Positions 11,250 to 23,299 of a stretch of 64,000 nucleotides of DNA are shown piece by piece; the first letter of the stretch is position 1; each line of letters starts with the position of its first letter. This stretch comes from Acanthococcus lagerstroemiae. Lineage: Eukaryota; Arthropoda; Insecta; Hemiptera; Eriococcidae. The stretch spans positions 51,807,946 to 51,871,945 of the forward strand of contig CM063110.1 of assembly GCA_031841125.1 (NCBI GenBank). The letters are read 5' to 3'. The position numbers and the translations under genes are program-made. The notes under the pieces were generated by a model. It ran no database searches and was not told where the DNA came from. It saw nothing but the letters and a program-made list of their open reading frames with translations.

Positions 11250-14200
11250 TGTAGTGTATTGAGAATGGCAGCATCGAATCTTTCACTTTATAAACTCTGA
11301 TTAGTACTTACGTAGATTAGGGTTTTAAAGGAAAAGTGGTTTGCAATCATTCTACCACAAATACAGCAGTATGTATAAAAATTTTGAGATTATCATGTTG
11401 GATTTGCAACGTCATCTAGAATTGGCCAGCGACATCATATGGATGCTATAGTCTGTGACGTCATGGTGCAAAACGAAAAATAAATTTCATTAACACGTTA
11501 GTTTGCACGTATAACGATGTTTCTGTTTTTGTTTATCTTTCGTTTTGTTTACAACTTGATGTGTATACTGAAATTACAATAATATCGCGAACTTTAGGGT
11601 TATACGAGATTGGACTCAGTTTCTGTTGAAAATATTTTCATTCCGTTGTAGTTGCCGGAGGTAAATATAACGTCTAGCAGGGAAATTTATTCGCTCTTTC
11701 AGGCAGAGTGTGGAGTCAGTACCCCTGCTTAACCGTGTGCGTACAACATACACCGCTGATTACAAATGGTAATGTACAACTTGGGACATCCTGTAGATAC
11801 AGGCAGATTGAACGTCTATGTTAGTTACTATACTCTAGTATAATCCATCTGGGATGAGTGTTATCTGAAAATAATGTGATGGTGTATAAGATGGAGAGGG
11901 AAAGTGGATTAAGAAGCTGAAGGGAAATATCGTTATGGCTGGGTTTGAGACTGTAAGGATCAAGGAATCACTGACAGCGAACTCGTCCTTTCAAAGATTG
12001 TTGTGATGGATGTTCATTTCAAAAAGATGAATGCTACTCTATTAAATATAATCGATGACCATTAAACACATCTCGCCCATTGGTATAGTTCAATTACCTA
12101 TATTCATTCTGAGGTCTTTTTGTCAGTTGTCGACAACCTGAGCGATTAGCTACCCTTGGAAAGTGTACATTTATTTTGGTGATGTTGGCCTGCTGGATAC
12201 GTTTTACTATTTTCTTTGACTGACATGGACAGACTATTCGAAGCGTTATAAACCTGTTAACTACTCTAAGGGCTGCGATAGTTGGTTCAGAATACGTACA
12301 AATTACAGTGTACATGTTGGGTACATTTTACCATGAGTTTTATTACCGAGTTTGAGAACTCTCCCCATCACGAACTTGTGGTTCTTCATCGCCTACCGGA
12401 GTTCTTGTTTTTATGAGCTTATTTTTCTGTGTCAGAGACTCGGTACAATACCTGTAAGTTAACTCTCTTGTGTCCTCTGGGCAATGTTCAATTCTGTCGT
12501 GTAACTCTCATCACCAATAACTGTGTTCAATGTGTATGTAATCGAAGCCGGTTTCCTATATGGTTTTGTGACAGTGGCTCCCATCACCAACCGTCGTCCT
12601 TAGTATGTGCAGCTAAAGCTTGTTTCCCGATTCTCTCGCGATTGTAAAAGGCTGGTGTTTATAACATGCGCGCGATGTCCTACCATTTTTCATTCTCATT
12701 TCAATTTCAGTCAAACCGGTCTCATTTGCTGTTCACGTCGAGAAGGTTCTAGACGGCGTTTAGTTGTAATATTATGTTTGTAAATTTTCACATTTGGCTT
12801 CCTCTAGTCCTCACACTTACTCATTCTCGCTGACATCTTGATAATATAATGGTACAAATAATAGGAAACGACTGTCACATGGCTAATTGACTCATGCTAT
12901 CATATATCGTGCATCTAAATCAGAATTCGGTGTACAATTATGTATATTTTTCTGGCTAATTTGCATTCCGTACACAGGTTTGGATTGGCGCATGGCCAAG
13001 GTGTATGTTGTATGTGTGCTCTCAAAGTCTCTAAAAAAGCAATATTAAAACGTACATAAAATAAGTTACACTCAGACGTACTCGTAATTTCTTTTTTTGT
13101 CTGTGTGTTCATAAAACGACTATTAACTCTTAACGATCGAAGGTAACGGAATTTGTACAAATTTCGCGGCGATTAATTGTGTGTATGGAGGTTCATGTTT
13201 TCGAAACCCTTTCCGCGTGTCTCTGAGAAATCGGAGATCTTTCGTCGATTGTACATACGGATGCCTATATGTGTGTGCACTTTTTTTATTTATTTTTTGT
13301 ATTTACGATCGAATGAATTGTCGTGTCACCATCAAAACGTAGTGTCAAATATATTATAATCGACTTCTCCCACATTCGTCGTATCTAGATTATTACCTAT
13401 AAAGAGTATTACAGCAGCGCCGAGCGACTAATGACAGAATTTTTTTATTTCTCAATCGTTTTATATAGTATACACATCGTCATTGCTACAGCGCCATCGT
13501 CCCGTTTACCTTAAAAATACACATTAAAACGAAATTTATTGTCGGTATTTTTTGCGTTACATCAACTCGTGTGTTTTCTTTTCGTATTTGATATTGCACG
13601 CGATTTTGAAACTGTAAATTTCCAACATGTGTGGGTCTTCCCCTTACACGTGATATCAGATTTGCTGACAAGCTGTTGATTGCTCATTGTACGATGTGAA
13701 TGCTCATGTCTCGTGTGTAGGTGCATACGTGGATTTGAGTGCACATGTAAATTTCTCGCCAAATACTTGACCATTGAAACTGATTTTCTGGACTCCGTGT
13801 ATCCGCGAAGGTGTGTAATGCCATCGTGTGCACTCGATCGCGTATGCATGTTTACAGATTACAGTGAGAATATAAACCGATATTTTACGAACTATGAACT
13901 AAGTTGAAGCAGTAGTTGGCTGACCTTGAGGAAGATCGGGAAGTCCCTGAGGCAACAGGATGCCAGACGATGCCCAAATTAAGGTCAAAAATCTCGATGT
14001 AAACAAAATATGTACCTGACTTTCGAAACACCTTGCCGAGAGTCAGTGTCTAGGGATAGAACACTGAAGAATCTCATAGGCTTCCTGTATGGTTCGGCAT
14101 AAATATTTTTCGAAAAGCATTAGGTAACCTTGAAAATAGAGATACTATGTATGATATTAAAAATTCCTAGCCAGTCAGAACCCCATGAAAGTGTCTTGCC

Positions 14201-14755
14201 GAGTTTTGAAAAGCCCTAGCGGAAATTGAATGGATCTGTATCCGTTTTTTTGGAGTCAGAACATGAACATAACGAGTACGTGGTAATTGGGAGAGTCCTT
14301 GCTGTGAATGTATCAATAAAATGTTGCCTGAATTGTGGTAAGTCTGTGAGGTTCAGCCCCTAGGCGCCGACTTCGCATTTCTTGGAGGAGCGACCCCCTC
14401 CAATATTCTTAACTCACAAATGGAAAAAGTACAACAAATTTTACCATCAATTTTTAAATTTAACAAAAAATAGAGTCAAATATGATACGAGTAGTAATGA
14501 GAAGGGTGTAATTTTGGCAAAAAAAAAAAATATATGGAAGACGACCATTCGAATTTTCAAAGAGAACGATTTTTGACCGCTCCTAAAAACCGTGGTAACT
14601 TTTATTCTGTCCCCTCCCCCCATATTTTCAATAAGTCAGCGCCTATGGGTTCAATGATTTGACCCACTCTTTCATCGAAAATTCTGGTAAAATCGTTGAA
14701 CTTTCAGTAATTATTACCAGAATTTAATAAAAATTACTGCAGCTTTCAGTTAAAG
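11250..14755. other. No gene or transposon recognised
   Basis: AT-moderate DNA with scattered CpG-richer stretches near 12,600-13,900. Open frames reach 95 codons on the minus strand around 13,700 and resemble no known protein. A poly-A run occurs near 14,521-14,530. I see no repeat that recurs elsewhere in the window. Confidence 0.4.
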
Positions 14756-14759
14756 AGTG

Positions 14760-15090
14760 CAGGGTGTCGACCGGTCACGGAAAACCCGGAATGTCATGGA
14801 AAATCACGGATTTTTACTGGAAAAAATGGAAACTGTTTAAATATTGACAGCATACGAACAGTATTTTGCCTTTCATGCTGATTCAAGTAGATATTATTGG
14901 GTATTGATTCTTCAAACATTCTTTATATTTACTAATTTTATTATTATTATTATTGAAATTGTTATGATAAACTGTTCAAAATGATACCCATATCGGTATT
15001 AGAAGAAAATCTTGGAAGGTCACGGGGAAAAAATTTTTAAGGCACGGAAAAGTCACGGATTTTAATTATTTTGATCTGGTAGACACCCTG
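14760..15090. mobile_element. Short hAT-like element, 331 bp
   Basis: The ends are CAGGGTGTCGACCGGTCACG and, inverted, CAGGGTGTCTACCAGATC. The interior repeats the words TCACGGAAAA, TCACGGATTTT and GGTCACGG. The same type of ends delimits the larger element at 34,651-35,441. No convincing 8-bp target duplication could be found, so the superfamily call rests on the CAGGG terminus and length. It is non-coding. Confidence 0.65.
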
Positions 15091-15201
15091 GAGTGAGACT
15101 TACTAAAATTCTTGTCATTTCTACCAGAAAATTTCTCCCAGTGCAGTTTTAACCAAGTCGTCTTAATAAATAAATCTTCAGAAGCCTCCTTAGAGTCTTG
15201 A

Positions 15202-15428
15202 TCTAGTTAGGGGTTTGGTTGGCCGAATGGATAGCGCGCTGGTCTCGGAATTCGGAGGTCCTAGGTTCGAGCTCACGTAGCAACTCGCTACATTTAGACC
15301 TTGGCCGGTTGTTCGGCAAGATGAGAAGAGGGCTAAGACAGCCCTAACAGCCTCCCCGACGTCTCTGAAGCAATGCTCAAAAGGGTGGATTCCAGGACTC
15401 GGGTTGAGAGGAAACAAATGTAGAAAGG
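15202..15428 (+). mobile_element. tRNA-headed SINE with target-site duplication
   Basis: The 5' end is tRNA-like: an A-box-like TGGCCGAATGG at 15220-15230 and a B-box-like GGTTCGAGCTC at 15264-15274, the internal RNA polymerase III promoter layout. The body contains GAAGAGGGCTAAGACAGCCC and GCTCAAAAGGGTGGATTCCA, shared with the SINE pair at 30,338-31,235. A 10-bp direct repeat AGAGTCTTGA flanks it (15192-15201 and 15429-15438), which marks retrotransposition. It is not a functional tRNA: the acceptor ends do not pair. Confidence 0.85.
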
Positions 15429-15599
15429 AGAGTCTTGACCGTCTTAGAAGAATTTTGCGCTGTCCTAACTAGTCAAGTTCCTTTCCTACTTTGTCGTAAC
15501 TGAATTTTAAAGTAGTCTTCGTGGGTACAAGAAATCGCTGTCGTTTGGTAGGTACTCCGCCCGTGTTGATCCAAAATTGAGTGGAAACCTCTTTCAAGA

Positions 15600-15905
15600 T
15601 TCAAGTTTACCTAGCCTTTGAGACAGAAGTAGGTTGGAGACAGGTAGCCAGATATACTGCCAGCCAGAGGGATAGGCATACAGACTGACAGGTAGGAAAC
15701 AGCTAACGGTATTGTTAGCCAGGACAGCTATGGTCAGTCGAATAGAATGACAGCCTGCGACTGCCAACCATTCGTTAGTGAAACAGATAGCCGGCCAGTG
15801 AACTGGGTAAATAGAGAGACTGCCAGATCGCAATCGAGAGTAAAGTAGGAAAATAATCGGTCAGTTAAACTAACAAGCAGGCAGGCAGGTGGACAGGAAG
15901 AAAGG
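15600..15905. repeat. Cryptic CAG/GACAG-rich simple sequence
   Basis: Scrambled repeats of CAG, GACAG and GCCAG, ending in GCAGGCAGGCAGG near 15,877-15,890. It looks like a decayed microsatellite. The ORF across it is a consequence of the repeat bias. Confidence 0.5.
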
Positions 15906-16796
15906 CCGGCTGGGCTGAGCTGGGGACTAACATCAGTGAAATGAGTGTCAGCGAAAGGTTTCGGCCATGAAAAGCTCCTTAAGGTAGTCGTGATGAGTCT
16001 TAATAAAGTTCAACAGAGTCGTGCCGACCTACTTTTTGATAATACTTAATATTTCAGTCTCGCGACCGTATCCGGTTGTGGAAACCTGAAGTGGTCGACG
16101 TGTGCACAGATGACTGTCTTATGTTTAACAGCAAAAATTTCATTTTAGCATCTCAGTTCTCGTTGGAAAACTGATTTTGAACAGGCTTCACCAAAATTTT
16201 TTTAACTATGGCAAAATCTAGCAGAATTTAGGACATCCAAGAGTAGATTTTAATTTTCACTTCCGGTAACACTGGTAAAAATATGATATTTTGTTTCGCC
16301 GCCAACTCCGAGAGGGAAACCCTGAATTGCCTTTTTTTTTTTTTAAACTGCCTTGCTGGTCACCCATATACCTTTTTCGCCTCTTCTTCGGTCACTCACC
16401 ACTAGAAAAAATGGATCCGATGTATAAAATCCAAAATGTGAAGTCGGGAATCTGTCTAAATAACTGCGTTTGAAGTGAATGTGAAGGGAAACTACTCAGA
16501 AAAGTGATGAATAGATTCAGTGGTCATAATACGTATACTCGTCCTTGTTCATTGCTACTCCAGGATCTCAGTGTTTAGATAGACGAGATATTCGGTGACC
16601 TGATCACGACAGTTTACTTTAGTCGGACCATTATCTGATGAAAAACAAAAGAAAGTTGCATTTCTCATCGAGGGTAATCGTTATTGAGTGAATCTCTCTG
16701 AAAACCGAAAAGTGGTGAATCTTGCTTCCGCCTTCCCTCGTCCCTCCTCTTTTCCGATAAAATTGATTCGAGAACTTATTACAGTAGAGCATCTAG

Positions 16797-16955
16797 GAAC
16801 GCCCGAGTACTAACATCCGCCATTTTGAGTCGCTTGGTGCCTGTAGATTCACAATTCGATACACCGCGGAACGTTCCGTGTAGTGAATTGTAAATTGTCA
16901 GGTACCAAGCGACTCAAAATGGCGGATGTGAGTACTCGGGTGTTTCCAGGTGCTC
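16797..16955. mobile_element. Snapback MITE, 159 bp, TA-flanked
   Basis: The left arm carries GAGCATCTAGGAACGCCCGA and GCCATTTTGAGTCGCTTGG. The right arm is the inverse, with CCAAGCGACTCAAAATGGC and ending CCAGGTGCTC. The loop contains GGAACGTTCC. TA flanks both ends (16,795-16,796 and 16,956-16,957). A second copy lies at 34,190-34,395. Confidence 0.88.
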
Positions 16956-17199
16956 TAATTATAGTTCTTGGTACTGTACATGTATGATTTTAAGTACGAG
17001 AGCGATCTTTAGGAAGCTCAGTTAGTTGTATACAGAATGTTTGTCAGGAATTGGTGATTTGGGAGGCGCAATAACGTGGCTAGTGATAGCAGCATGTTAC
17101 ATCTATGCGTAGAATATGTAAGTAGGATACGTGGTAATCTGATTAAATATGTAGAATATGTTTGAAACTTGTTGAAAAAATATTGTTATCAGGTCATCA

Positions 17200-19310
17200 C
17201 GAGTGTGATAACAGTGATGAAAATGTTTATTCTTCATGTTGTACTTATTCTTCGTACTGTGCATATTCTCGTACATCGCATATTCTACGTCAAAGTGTCG
17301 ATTATTTTATTGTACGTGTAAAATGCTATCACTGAGTGTGACCGTTGGGACGGGAGAGTATTTGAAGAATAATGATAACGTTGCGACGAAAGACAAACTT
17401 AGCGGAGTGAGGCTGAGCAGGGTGAAGCTCTCTGGTATCGAAGAGGTATTAGGGTACGGGTCCGATGAAAAATGGTGCCGTGATTAGTGTGTCCGGGCGA
17501 AGGAAAACAATCAAGCTGAAAGCGTTGGCCGAAGACGAAAGAAGAATGTTGGACGTAAGTACAAGAAGCGCGGAGAATAAGCAGGAGATGCGTATACAAT
17601 ATCAGAGGGGGCGAAGATTGACGCTGATATATAAATCGGGGCCACAGCCTGTTGCGAAAACGTGCGCGTTACCTCGTCGAAGAATAAATCGAGACGATTG
17701 GTCATTCTGCACGGATGTGTACTGAGGGCCAGGCTGAGAACGTCGACCCTGCGTCTCAGCGAAGGGCAGTGCGAACTTATTCGGATCTTCGGGGTTTCGT
17801 TTCTCGTCAACTTACAGCCCGGCCCGCGGGGTTGCGAATTTCCGCGACCCAAAAAGCGAACGGCGAAAAAGGACGGCGGGCGAAATGAACCCGACTGTAC
17901 TGTAACTTTTTCGAGTAAAAGACGAGAGATCGAATGGCTGGAGTGGCAGAGACCGGCGGAGGAGAGTTTGTAACCCGTTAAAAAGACACTCTCGACCTCT
18001 CTGTATGGAAACTGTGTAGTGCACTCGAGTGCCGGTGAGGGTGAGTTTCGTTTTTGAAGACGAGCGGACCGGCGAGGAGGGAAGAACTTAGGGTTGAAAA
18101 AGAAGGCGAAACGCTCGCGCTTATCTTCGGATTGACGATCGGCTGGTTCGGCGGGTGCGAGCGGCTCGGAACGCGCGCGGCGATGTTCAAAGTTTAAAAT
18201 TATAACATAACGCGTTTAATTGAAGTTATGTATAGCGACGTGTGAGTAAGAGAACGAGGAAGAGGAGGAGTAGTGTTGACGGCGGTGTCTTTGTGGGGGA
18301 GGGAGCAAACGAAAGGGCGAGAGAGGGAGCGTGCACGACGTCTCGTTGAAAGTTTTACGTCACGAGAAGATTTAGCGTAATTACGAGATCGTTAAGTTCA
18401 TTTCTTGGGGGGCATTAAAAGTTTAATTTGACGCGATTTTCGTTTTTACTCGCGCAAGGTGCGCGCACGAGTCGAGGACGCGGTCTCGGGGAATTGCCGC
18501 AGGGAAAATGAGAGGAATATCAACAACGATTAATGCTCGGGAAAGCGTTTTCCAGCTTGGTATACAAGTTGTACGGCGTACATTTTGGAAGTGTATATCC
18601 CGAAGAAAATTCGTGCTGTTCGTGTATGTATGGGTACATACATATATCGAAAATGGAACTTCGAGCTCAACGTATGCACATAATATAGAGCTAGTGGTGC
18701 ATACGTGTATACGAAATTTATTCCGCCTGTATTCTAAATTAATAAAAAGTGTATAAGCGAAGCTAACGTGTATTCAGAAGTTGCGGTGCGTTTCATGTCG
18801 AATATATACGCGGATTATGTAAATGTTACCAGGGGGCTTTTCCGTACGGTGGACGATTGGCGGGGTAGCCGCTTGCTGCTTGCGGTCCGGGCACCAGAGA
18901 GCCAAGCTGGCTGGGGTTGCTGTCGCGCTCGTTTGCCTGATCTGTTCGCTATGTGGCGCGACCATCAGGACCTGCGAGAACGTGCTCCTTTAATTATTTA
19001 AAGCGCGCACTGGCGGGATTCCCGGTAATCTGTAGAATTACTTAAGTGCACGAATGCAGATCGGCGATAATGAATGATGGTTGCAAAAAGCGCCGTTTCC
19101 GACGAAAAAAAGGTGGGATTGTTTGTAGGATCTGAATGGGAAGCAGCTTCCGTCTGCAGATTTATCTCATTACGTAGGATAGTTCCCGAAAATTGCGCGA
19201 AAAACCCTTTCCTACGACAATTGCAGATTGTTGCACATTCGATCTCTGTCGTTGAGACGACGAAAGTAAATCAGAAGGCTGAAAAGTTAAGCGTTCAGTC
19301 TTATTCTGTA
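17200..19310. other. CpG-rich unique block, possible promoter or exon region
   Basis: No transposon is visible. The segment 17,450-18,500 is strongly CpG-rich, with overlapping open frames on both strands (up to 113 codons), none resembling a known protein. AT-rich islets such as TTAAAAGTTTAATTTGACG near 18,415 are embedded in it. This could be the 5' region of a host gene or a regulatory island; composition is the only evidence. Confidence 0.4.
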
Positions 19311-19869
19311 ACCTGAACACACTCCGCAGTTAATTTGATGAAAACGCTCGTAAAGAATTCCAAATTTGTGAAAAAAATTCGTGAGAAACCATTTTTACTT
19401 CGTGATTGTTTTCCACTCATGGGATAGTCCTCGAGAATCTTACAAAAACCACCACGCTGTTGTGTAAAAAGCTCGAGAACTATCTAACGAAAAATACTTC
19501 AACCGGAAATGGTTGCTCTATTGATTTTCTATGTACAGTGCAAATTAGGTTTTCACACATTTTCCACGCTAGGGCAAATGTAAATCCACAAAAGGTCTGA
19601 ATGTCTCGCGTCGCCTTCTTCTACTTCAGTTTCTGCGCGTCAGCTCAAATGGATGTATGAATGAACGAAGGCATGAAAAATTGTGTGGGAAAAACAATCT
19701 ATAAATACTGTTGGAATCATGTATTTTTTTCTACACCTACAACATTGGATGTCTCTCAAAACTAATACCGACGGTGTTGTGTATCTGAACCTCCTTTTTG
19801 AACTTGAAAACGGGGTGAGATTTTCAGTTTATTGTCATTTGGGGAACCATTTTCAGTTCTTTTCCTCAT

Positions 19870-20893
19870 CATCTTACAACGCTGTGTTTTTGTCTTCGCT
19901 TCCAGTCTACCGAGTTAAGCAGACCTCCTCCATCAAATTTATAGCTGATCAGTATTCTTGTGTCGCGTATGCCATGAACGTGAAGAACAGCGTCGGCGCC
20001 TGTACACAGCCTAGCTTTGTTTCTTGTTTGTTCGTATTTTGAAACTGTCTGACATCTGACCGCCACAGATTACCTTCGCTTGAATGTTCGCATACAGCGC
20101 CTTTATCATTTCTAGGAATTTCGGTGGACATCTAGCTCGTGGCACAGCTACAGCGCTTCTCTGTGACGCGTTTTCCAGATTAATGTAAGTGATAAAAAGA
20201 TCACACTACTGCTCCTTGCACTTCTAGTGCAACTGCCGCGCCGAGATCATAGCTGTTTTGCCTGTAGTAGCCCTGAAGTCGCATTGTAATTCGAGTAGTC
20301 AATCATCTATGATACTTTGAAGTCTTACAAGCAGGCCCCTGACTAGTTCCTTGGATACAGATGACAAGAGCGATATGCCTCTAGTCTTCATTGTTCTTGC
20401 ACAGGGATGACCAGAACTTCCGCGAAGTCCACCACATCAGGTTGAATAGCTGCATCAGCTTCTCAGCGAAGATAGTTCCGGTTAATTTTAACAGGTCACC
20501 TGGAATTTCATCTTCTCCTGGAGTTTTGTTCTTCTTGATTGCAGCTATCGCTTTTCTTTTCCTCCTCTTCTGTCGGATGATCCAGTTCCTGACATTCTGG
20601 TTGCTGTGGTCGGTTATTCAACCCGTTCCATTTTGTTTGCGGGTCGTTGCTGAGGAGCTAGTCGAAATGTTCTTTCCGTCTGTTGATAACTTTTGCGTAG
20701 TCCCTTGCCAGTGCTCCGCCGGATTTCCTCACAGCTAAGCAACGCAGCAGCCATACGTCCGTAGATACATTGAACCGATTCGAAAGAGGAGCGTGTATCG
20801 ACCCTGTCTGCTTACTGCTGGATTTATGCTGCTTTCTTTAGCCGTCTGATTTCTTCCTGAACTACTGCTTTGCAATTCACACCTCTTTCTCGA
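19870..20893 (-). pseudogene. LINE-A reverse transcriptase relic, 3'-truncated
   Basis: On the minus strand, after the hAT insertion, the following RT motifs appear in order: AIAAIKKNKTPGEDEIPGDL (near 20,550-20,490), RGISLLSSVSKELVRGLL (near 20,360-20,310), a CDFR-x-x-T stretch (near 20,280), ARQLH and a YINLENA segment equivalent to the first catalytic-aspartate region (near 20,180), CPPKFLEMIKALYANIQAKV (near 20,130-20,070), GCVQAPTLFFTFMA (near 20,000) and ISYKFDGG-x-L (near 19,940). The FADD box should follow next and is not found, so homology stops near 19,870. Stops and frame changes show it is dead. Confidence 0.8.
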
Positions 20894-20901
20894 CGTGTGA
20901 T

Positions 20902-21464
20902 CAGGGTTAGGAAAGCCGAAACTTATGAACTTAGATTCGGATTCAGCTTCAGAAATGTTCGTATTGTACTTTCGATTTCGGATACAGCTTCACTGCTATG
21001 ATTACTTCAGCTTCAGTTTCGGCTTCAGCTTCAGCTTCGAGTTTCGACGTGTCGCGTCATCTGAATACTGGTTTGACTGGTATACTCTCACATCACGTTA
21101 TCAGGCCCGTGATACGAGATTTTGATTTTGACGATTTGACGCATATCCACTCGGAGATGTCCTGAGAAACGACCCTAGTGCCAGTGAGCTTTGAGTACTT
21201 TTTCCGGGACATTTTCAAGTGGATGTGCGTCAAAATCCCGTATTACGGATCACAGCAGCATGACATTAAGCCGAAACCGAAGCTATTAAAATCGGATACA
21301 TTACGGCTTCGTTTCAGCTTCAGTAAAATTGTATTATGAACTTGAGTTTCGGCTTTTTCTTCGCAGGGTGATTACACTTAGCTTCGGATTCGGCTTCAGA
21401 GACAGCACAATTTCTTAAACTTGGAGATTCGGATTCGCTTTCAGTTTCGGCTTTCCCAACCCTG
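20902..21464. mobile_element. Non-autonomous hAT-like element nested in LINE-A, 563 bp
   Basis: The ends are CAGGGTTAGGAAAGCCGAAA and, inverted, CAGGGTTGGGAAAGCCGAAA. Direct repeats CGTGTGAT (20,894-20,901) and CGTGGGAT (21,465-21,472), 7 of 8 identical, flank it, the hAT target length. The interior is made of scrambled GGCTTCAG, GCTTCGG and GATTCGG words and has no transposase. On either side the LINE-A frame resumes, so this insertion is younger than LINE-A. Confidence 0.85.
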
Positions 21465-21474
21465 CGTGGGATGC

Positions 21475-22460
21475 TCGTTGTACAGCTGTGCCATCCTTGG
21501 AAGGACCTATTCTTCTCCCACAACAGTGCATCGTTGAACCAGTCAGCTTTTATACTTGTCCTATACCCTAATTTTTGTGCACTTATCTCGACTAAACACG
21601 CCTTCAGCCCTCGCCATTTTTCCTGTATGTTCTCTGAGATAACGTCTACTCCCTGCTACGCAATAGCTGCATCAGTCCTCAGCAACCTCAAGACTCGCGC
21701 ATTATCCAGCGCTTGCCCATTCAGCCTGATGTGTTTCTCTGGCATCTTCTGCGCCTAGTGCTTACATTCGCACGGACCATTTTGTGATCTTTCCAGCAGT
21801 CCGTGCCGATTAGTGACTCCATTTGTTGCATATATCATGTGCTTTCGCTGAGTGATCACATAGTCGATAATGTATGCATGTATGTGTCTTTGACTTTGTT
21901 CCGCTGTCTGAAAATGGTCCTTGTTATTATCAGACCATGCGCTGCTTACAAATTTAGGAGCATAATCCCATTCGTGTTACCAGATCCCAATGCATTGGTA
22001 CTGATGACAGAGGGGTACGTTGCGCTTTTCCTTCCAACGTGTGCATTGAAGTCCCCAAGTAGGAAATGTTCTGTTGTATGGTGCTAATTGAGCCTATCCT
22101 TCGGTGCACCATAAAACTCATTCTTTCTTCCTTTTCTGAGAAAGGGTCGGGACGTAGGCGCTGATGATATACAGGTTCTCCGTCTGGGACAATCTCAACT
22201 TCATTTCCATCAGGCGGCCAAATACGTCTACAGGCGGATCTTTGAGCATAGGTATCAGAACGTTTCTTGTGGCAAAACCTGCCCCGCTCTCTTCGCACAC
22301 ACTGGCATCCAGTTTCTACCAAAAGAGAGTGTGGTCTTCTGCTATTTCTTTCAGATGCCTGCAATATCGATGTCACGGTCTAGTAGCTCCTTTGCCCTTT
22401 GCCACAAAGGTTATCGTGCATTCCAGAGGTCTTATAATGTTCTCACGATCCACATGCAAT
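21475..22460 (-). pseudogene. LINE-A endonuclease (APE-type) domain relic
   Basis: The apurinic-like endonuclease nicks target DNA to prime reverse transcription. On the minus strand I read the start motif W-x-VRTL at 22,456-22,434, then GAGFATRNV near 22,284-22,258, SAYVPTL near 22,165, the catalytic-loop motif FLLGDFNAHVG near 22,068-22,036, and TDCWKDHKMVRA near 21,800, containing the DH pair that ends the fold. These pieces lie in different frames, so several small indels have accumulated. A conserved DWF motif follows near 21,540, just before the hAT insertion. The family match is from recognition of these motifs in order. Confidence 0.8.
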
Positions 22461-22777
22461 GTTCAGTTTTCGCTGAAACAGATCCCCCGAACAGGCTCCC
22501 ACCCGGAGATCCGACCTGGGAGCTCTTTTACTTCCGAAATAATGTTTCTCTCGTGGAACCCATTCCAGTTATGAGAAGGTACAAAAGTAGGGAGCCGTTC
22601 TCGATGGTATTTGGCCTCTTTTCTGCTTGTGGAAGTTTGCGGGAAAAAAAAAAAGAATAATGTTCAAAATTCTACGTTTCTGCCCATAAGACCTATGTTG
22701 TTATGCATAGTCCTGTGGAGAACTATTTCGACCTCTCCCTCCCTCTCGTCTATTAGAGTTGTAGCAAAGATGTACTA

Positions 22778-22987
22778 CGCGTCAACTGGGGCAATATTGG
22801 ATATTGGTGGTAATATCGACCACTCGTGACTTGTAGGAGCGCTAGTTATCAGTAAAGTCAACCGGTGTTATATCAGACACTCGTGATAATATCGGCTACT
22901 CGTGACTTGTAGGAGCGCTAGTATTGTTATCAGTAAACATGAGTGGCCGATATTACCATCGGTGTTCGATATTACCCCAGTAGATGG
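22778..22987. mobile_element. CCGTCAACTGG foldback MITE, expanded copy
   Basis: It starts with GTCAACTGGGGCAATATTGG and ends with GATATTACCCCAG, the inverse. TA lies near both ends (22,776-22,777 and 22,988-22,989). Compared with the cleaner copy at 63,122-63,258, it carries an internal duplication: the word CTCGTGACTTGTAGGAGCGC occurs at about 22,823 and again at about 22,897. Confidence 0.75.
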
Positions 22988-23299
22988 TATCTGATATTAT
23001 CCTGCCTGAATCTTCGAGGCTACTTTTTACCCTAAGCTGTTTGGTTTTGAAAACAAAGTATGAAAGGCTGATTTTGAGAGTTCCTATGTGAGAAAAGCGC
23101 CCTAGTTCCGGTTCAGTGGTGCATTCGAATAAAATTCAAGACCAAAATCTTTTGCAGAAAGTATTGATCAGGTTGAAACTCAGTTCGACTGACCTGTACC
23201 AGTGAGAGCCAAGAGCGTTTCGCACTGCTCTGTTTCGTTATTCGCTCGAAGATAGAGCTGTGTGGCCGAGGGATGCGAGGGATGCGAGGCGTCATCCTC

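Larger units (their letters stand above)
19870..22480 (-). mobile_element. LINE-A: RTE-like non-LTR retrotransposon, decayed
   Basis: Read on the minus strand this is a non-LTR retrotransposon pol of the kind annotated in insects as craniofacial-development-protein-2-like endonuclease/reverse transcriptase. The 5' end lies near the endonuclease start and the 3' end breaks off in the reverse transcriptase. The order of domains is correct over 2.6 kb, but frameshifts and in-frame stops occur throughout. It is interrupted by a 563-bp hAT-like element (20,902-21,464). The apparent plus-strand ORFs of this region are antisense shadows. Confidence 0.85.

Noticed and set aside
20391..20738. Plus-strand ORF with hydrophobic segments resembling membrane helices
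   Set aside because: It is the antisense of the LINE-A reverse transcriptase, whose minus-strand motifs explain the sequence.
21954..22376. 140-codon minus-strand ORF taken as one protein
   Set aside because: It mixes frames: the real endonuclease motifs lie partly in other frames, so the ORF itself is not the ancestral protein.
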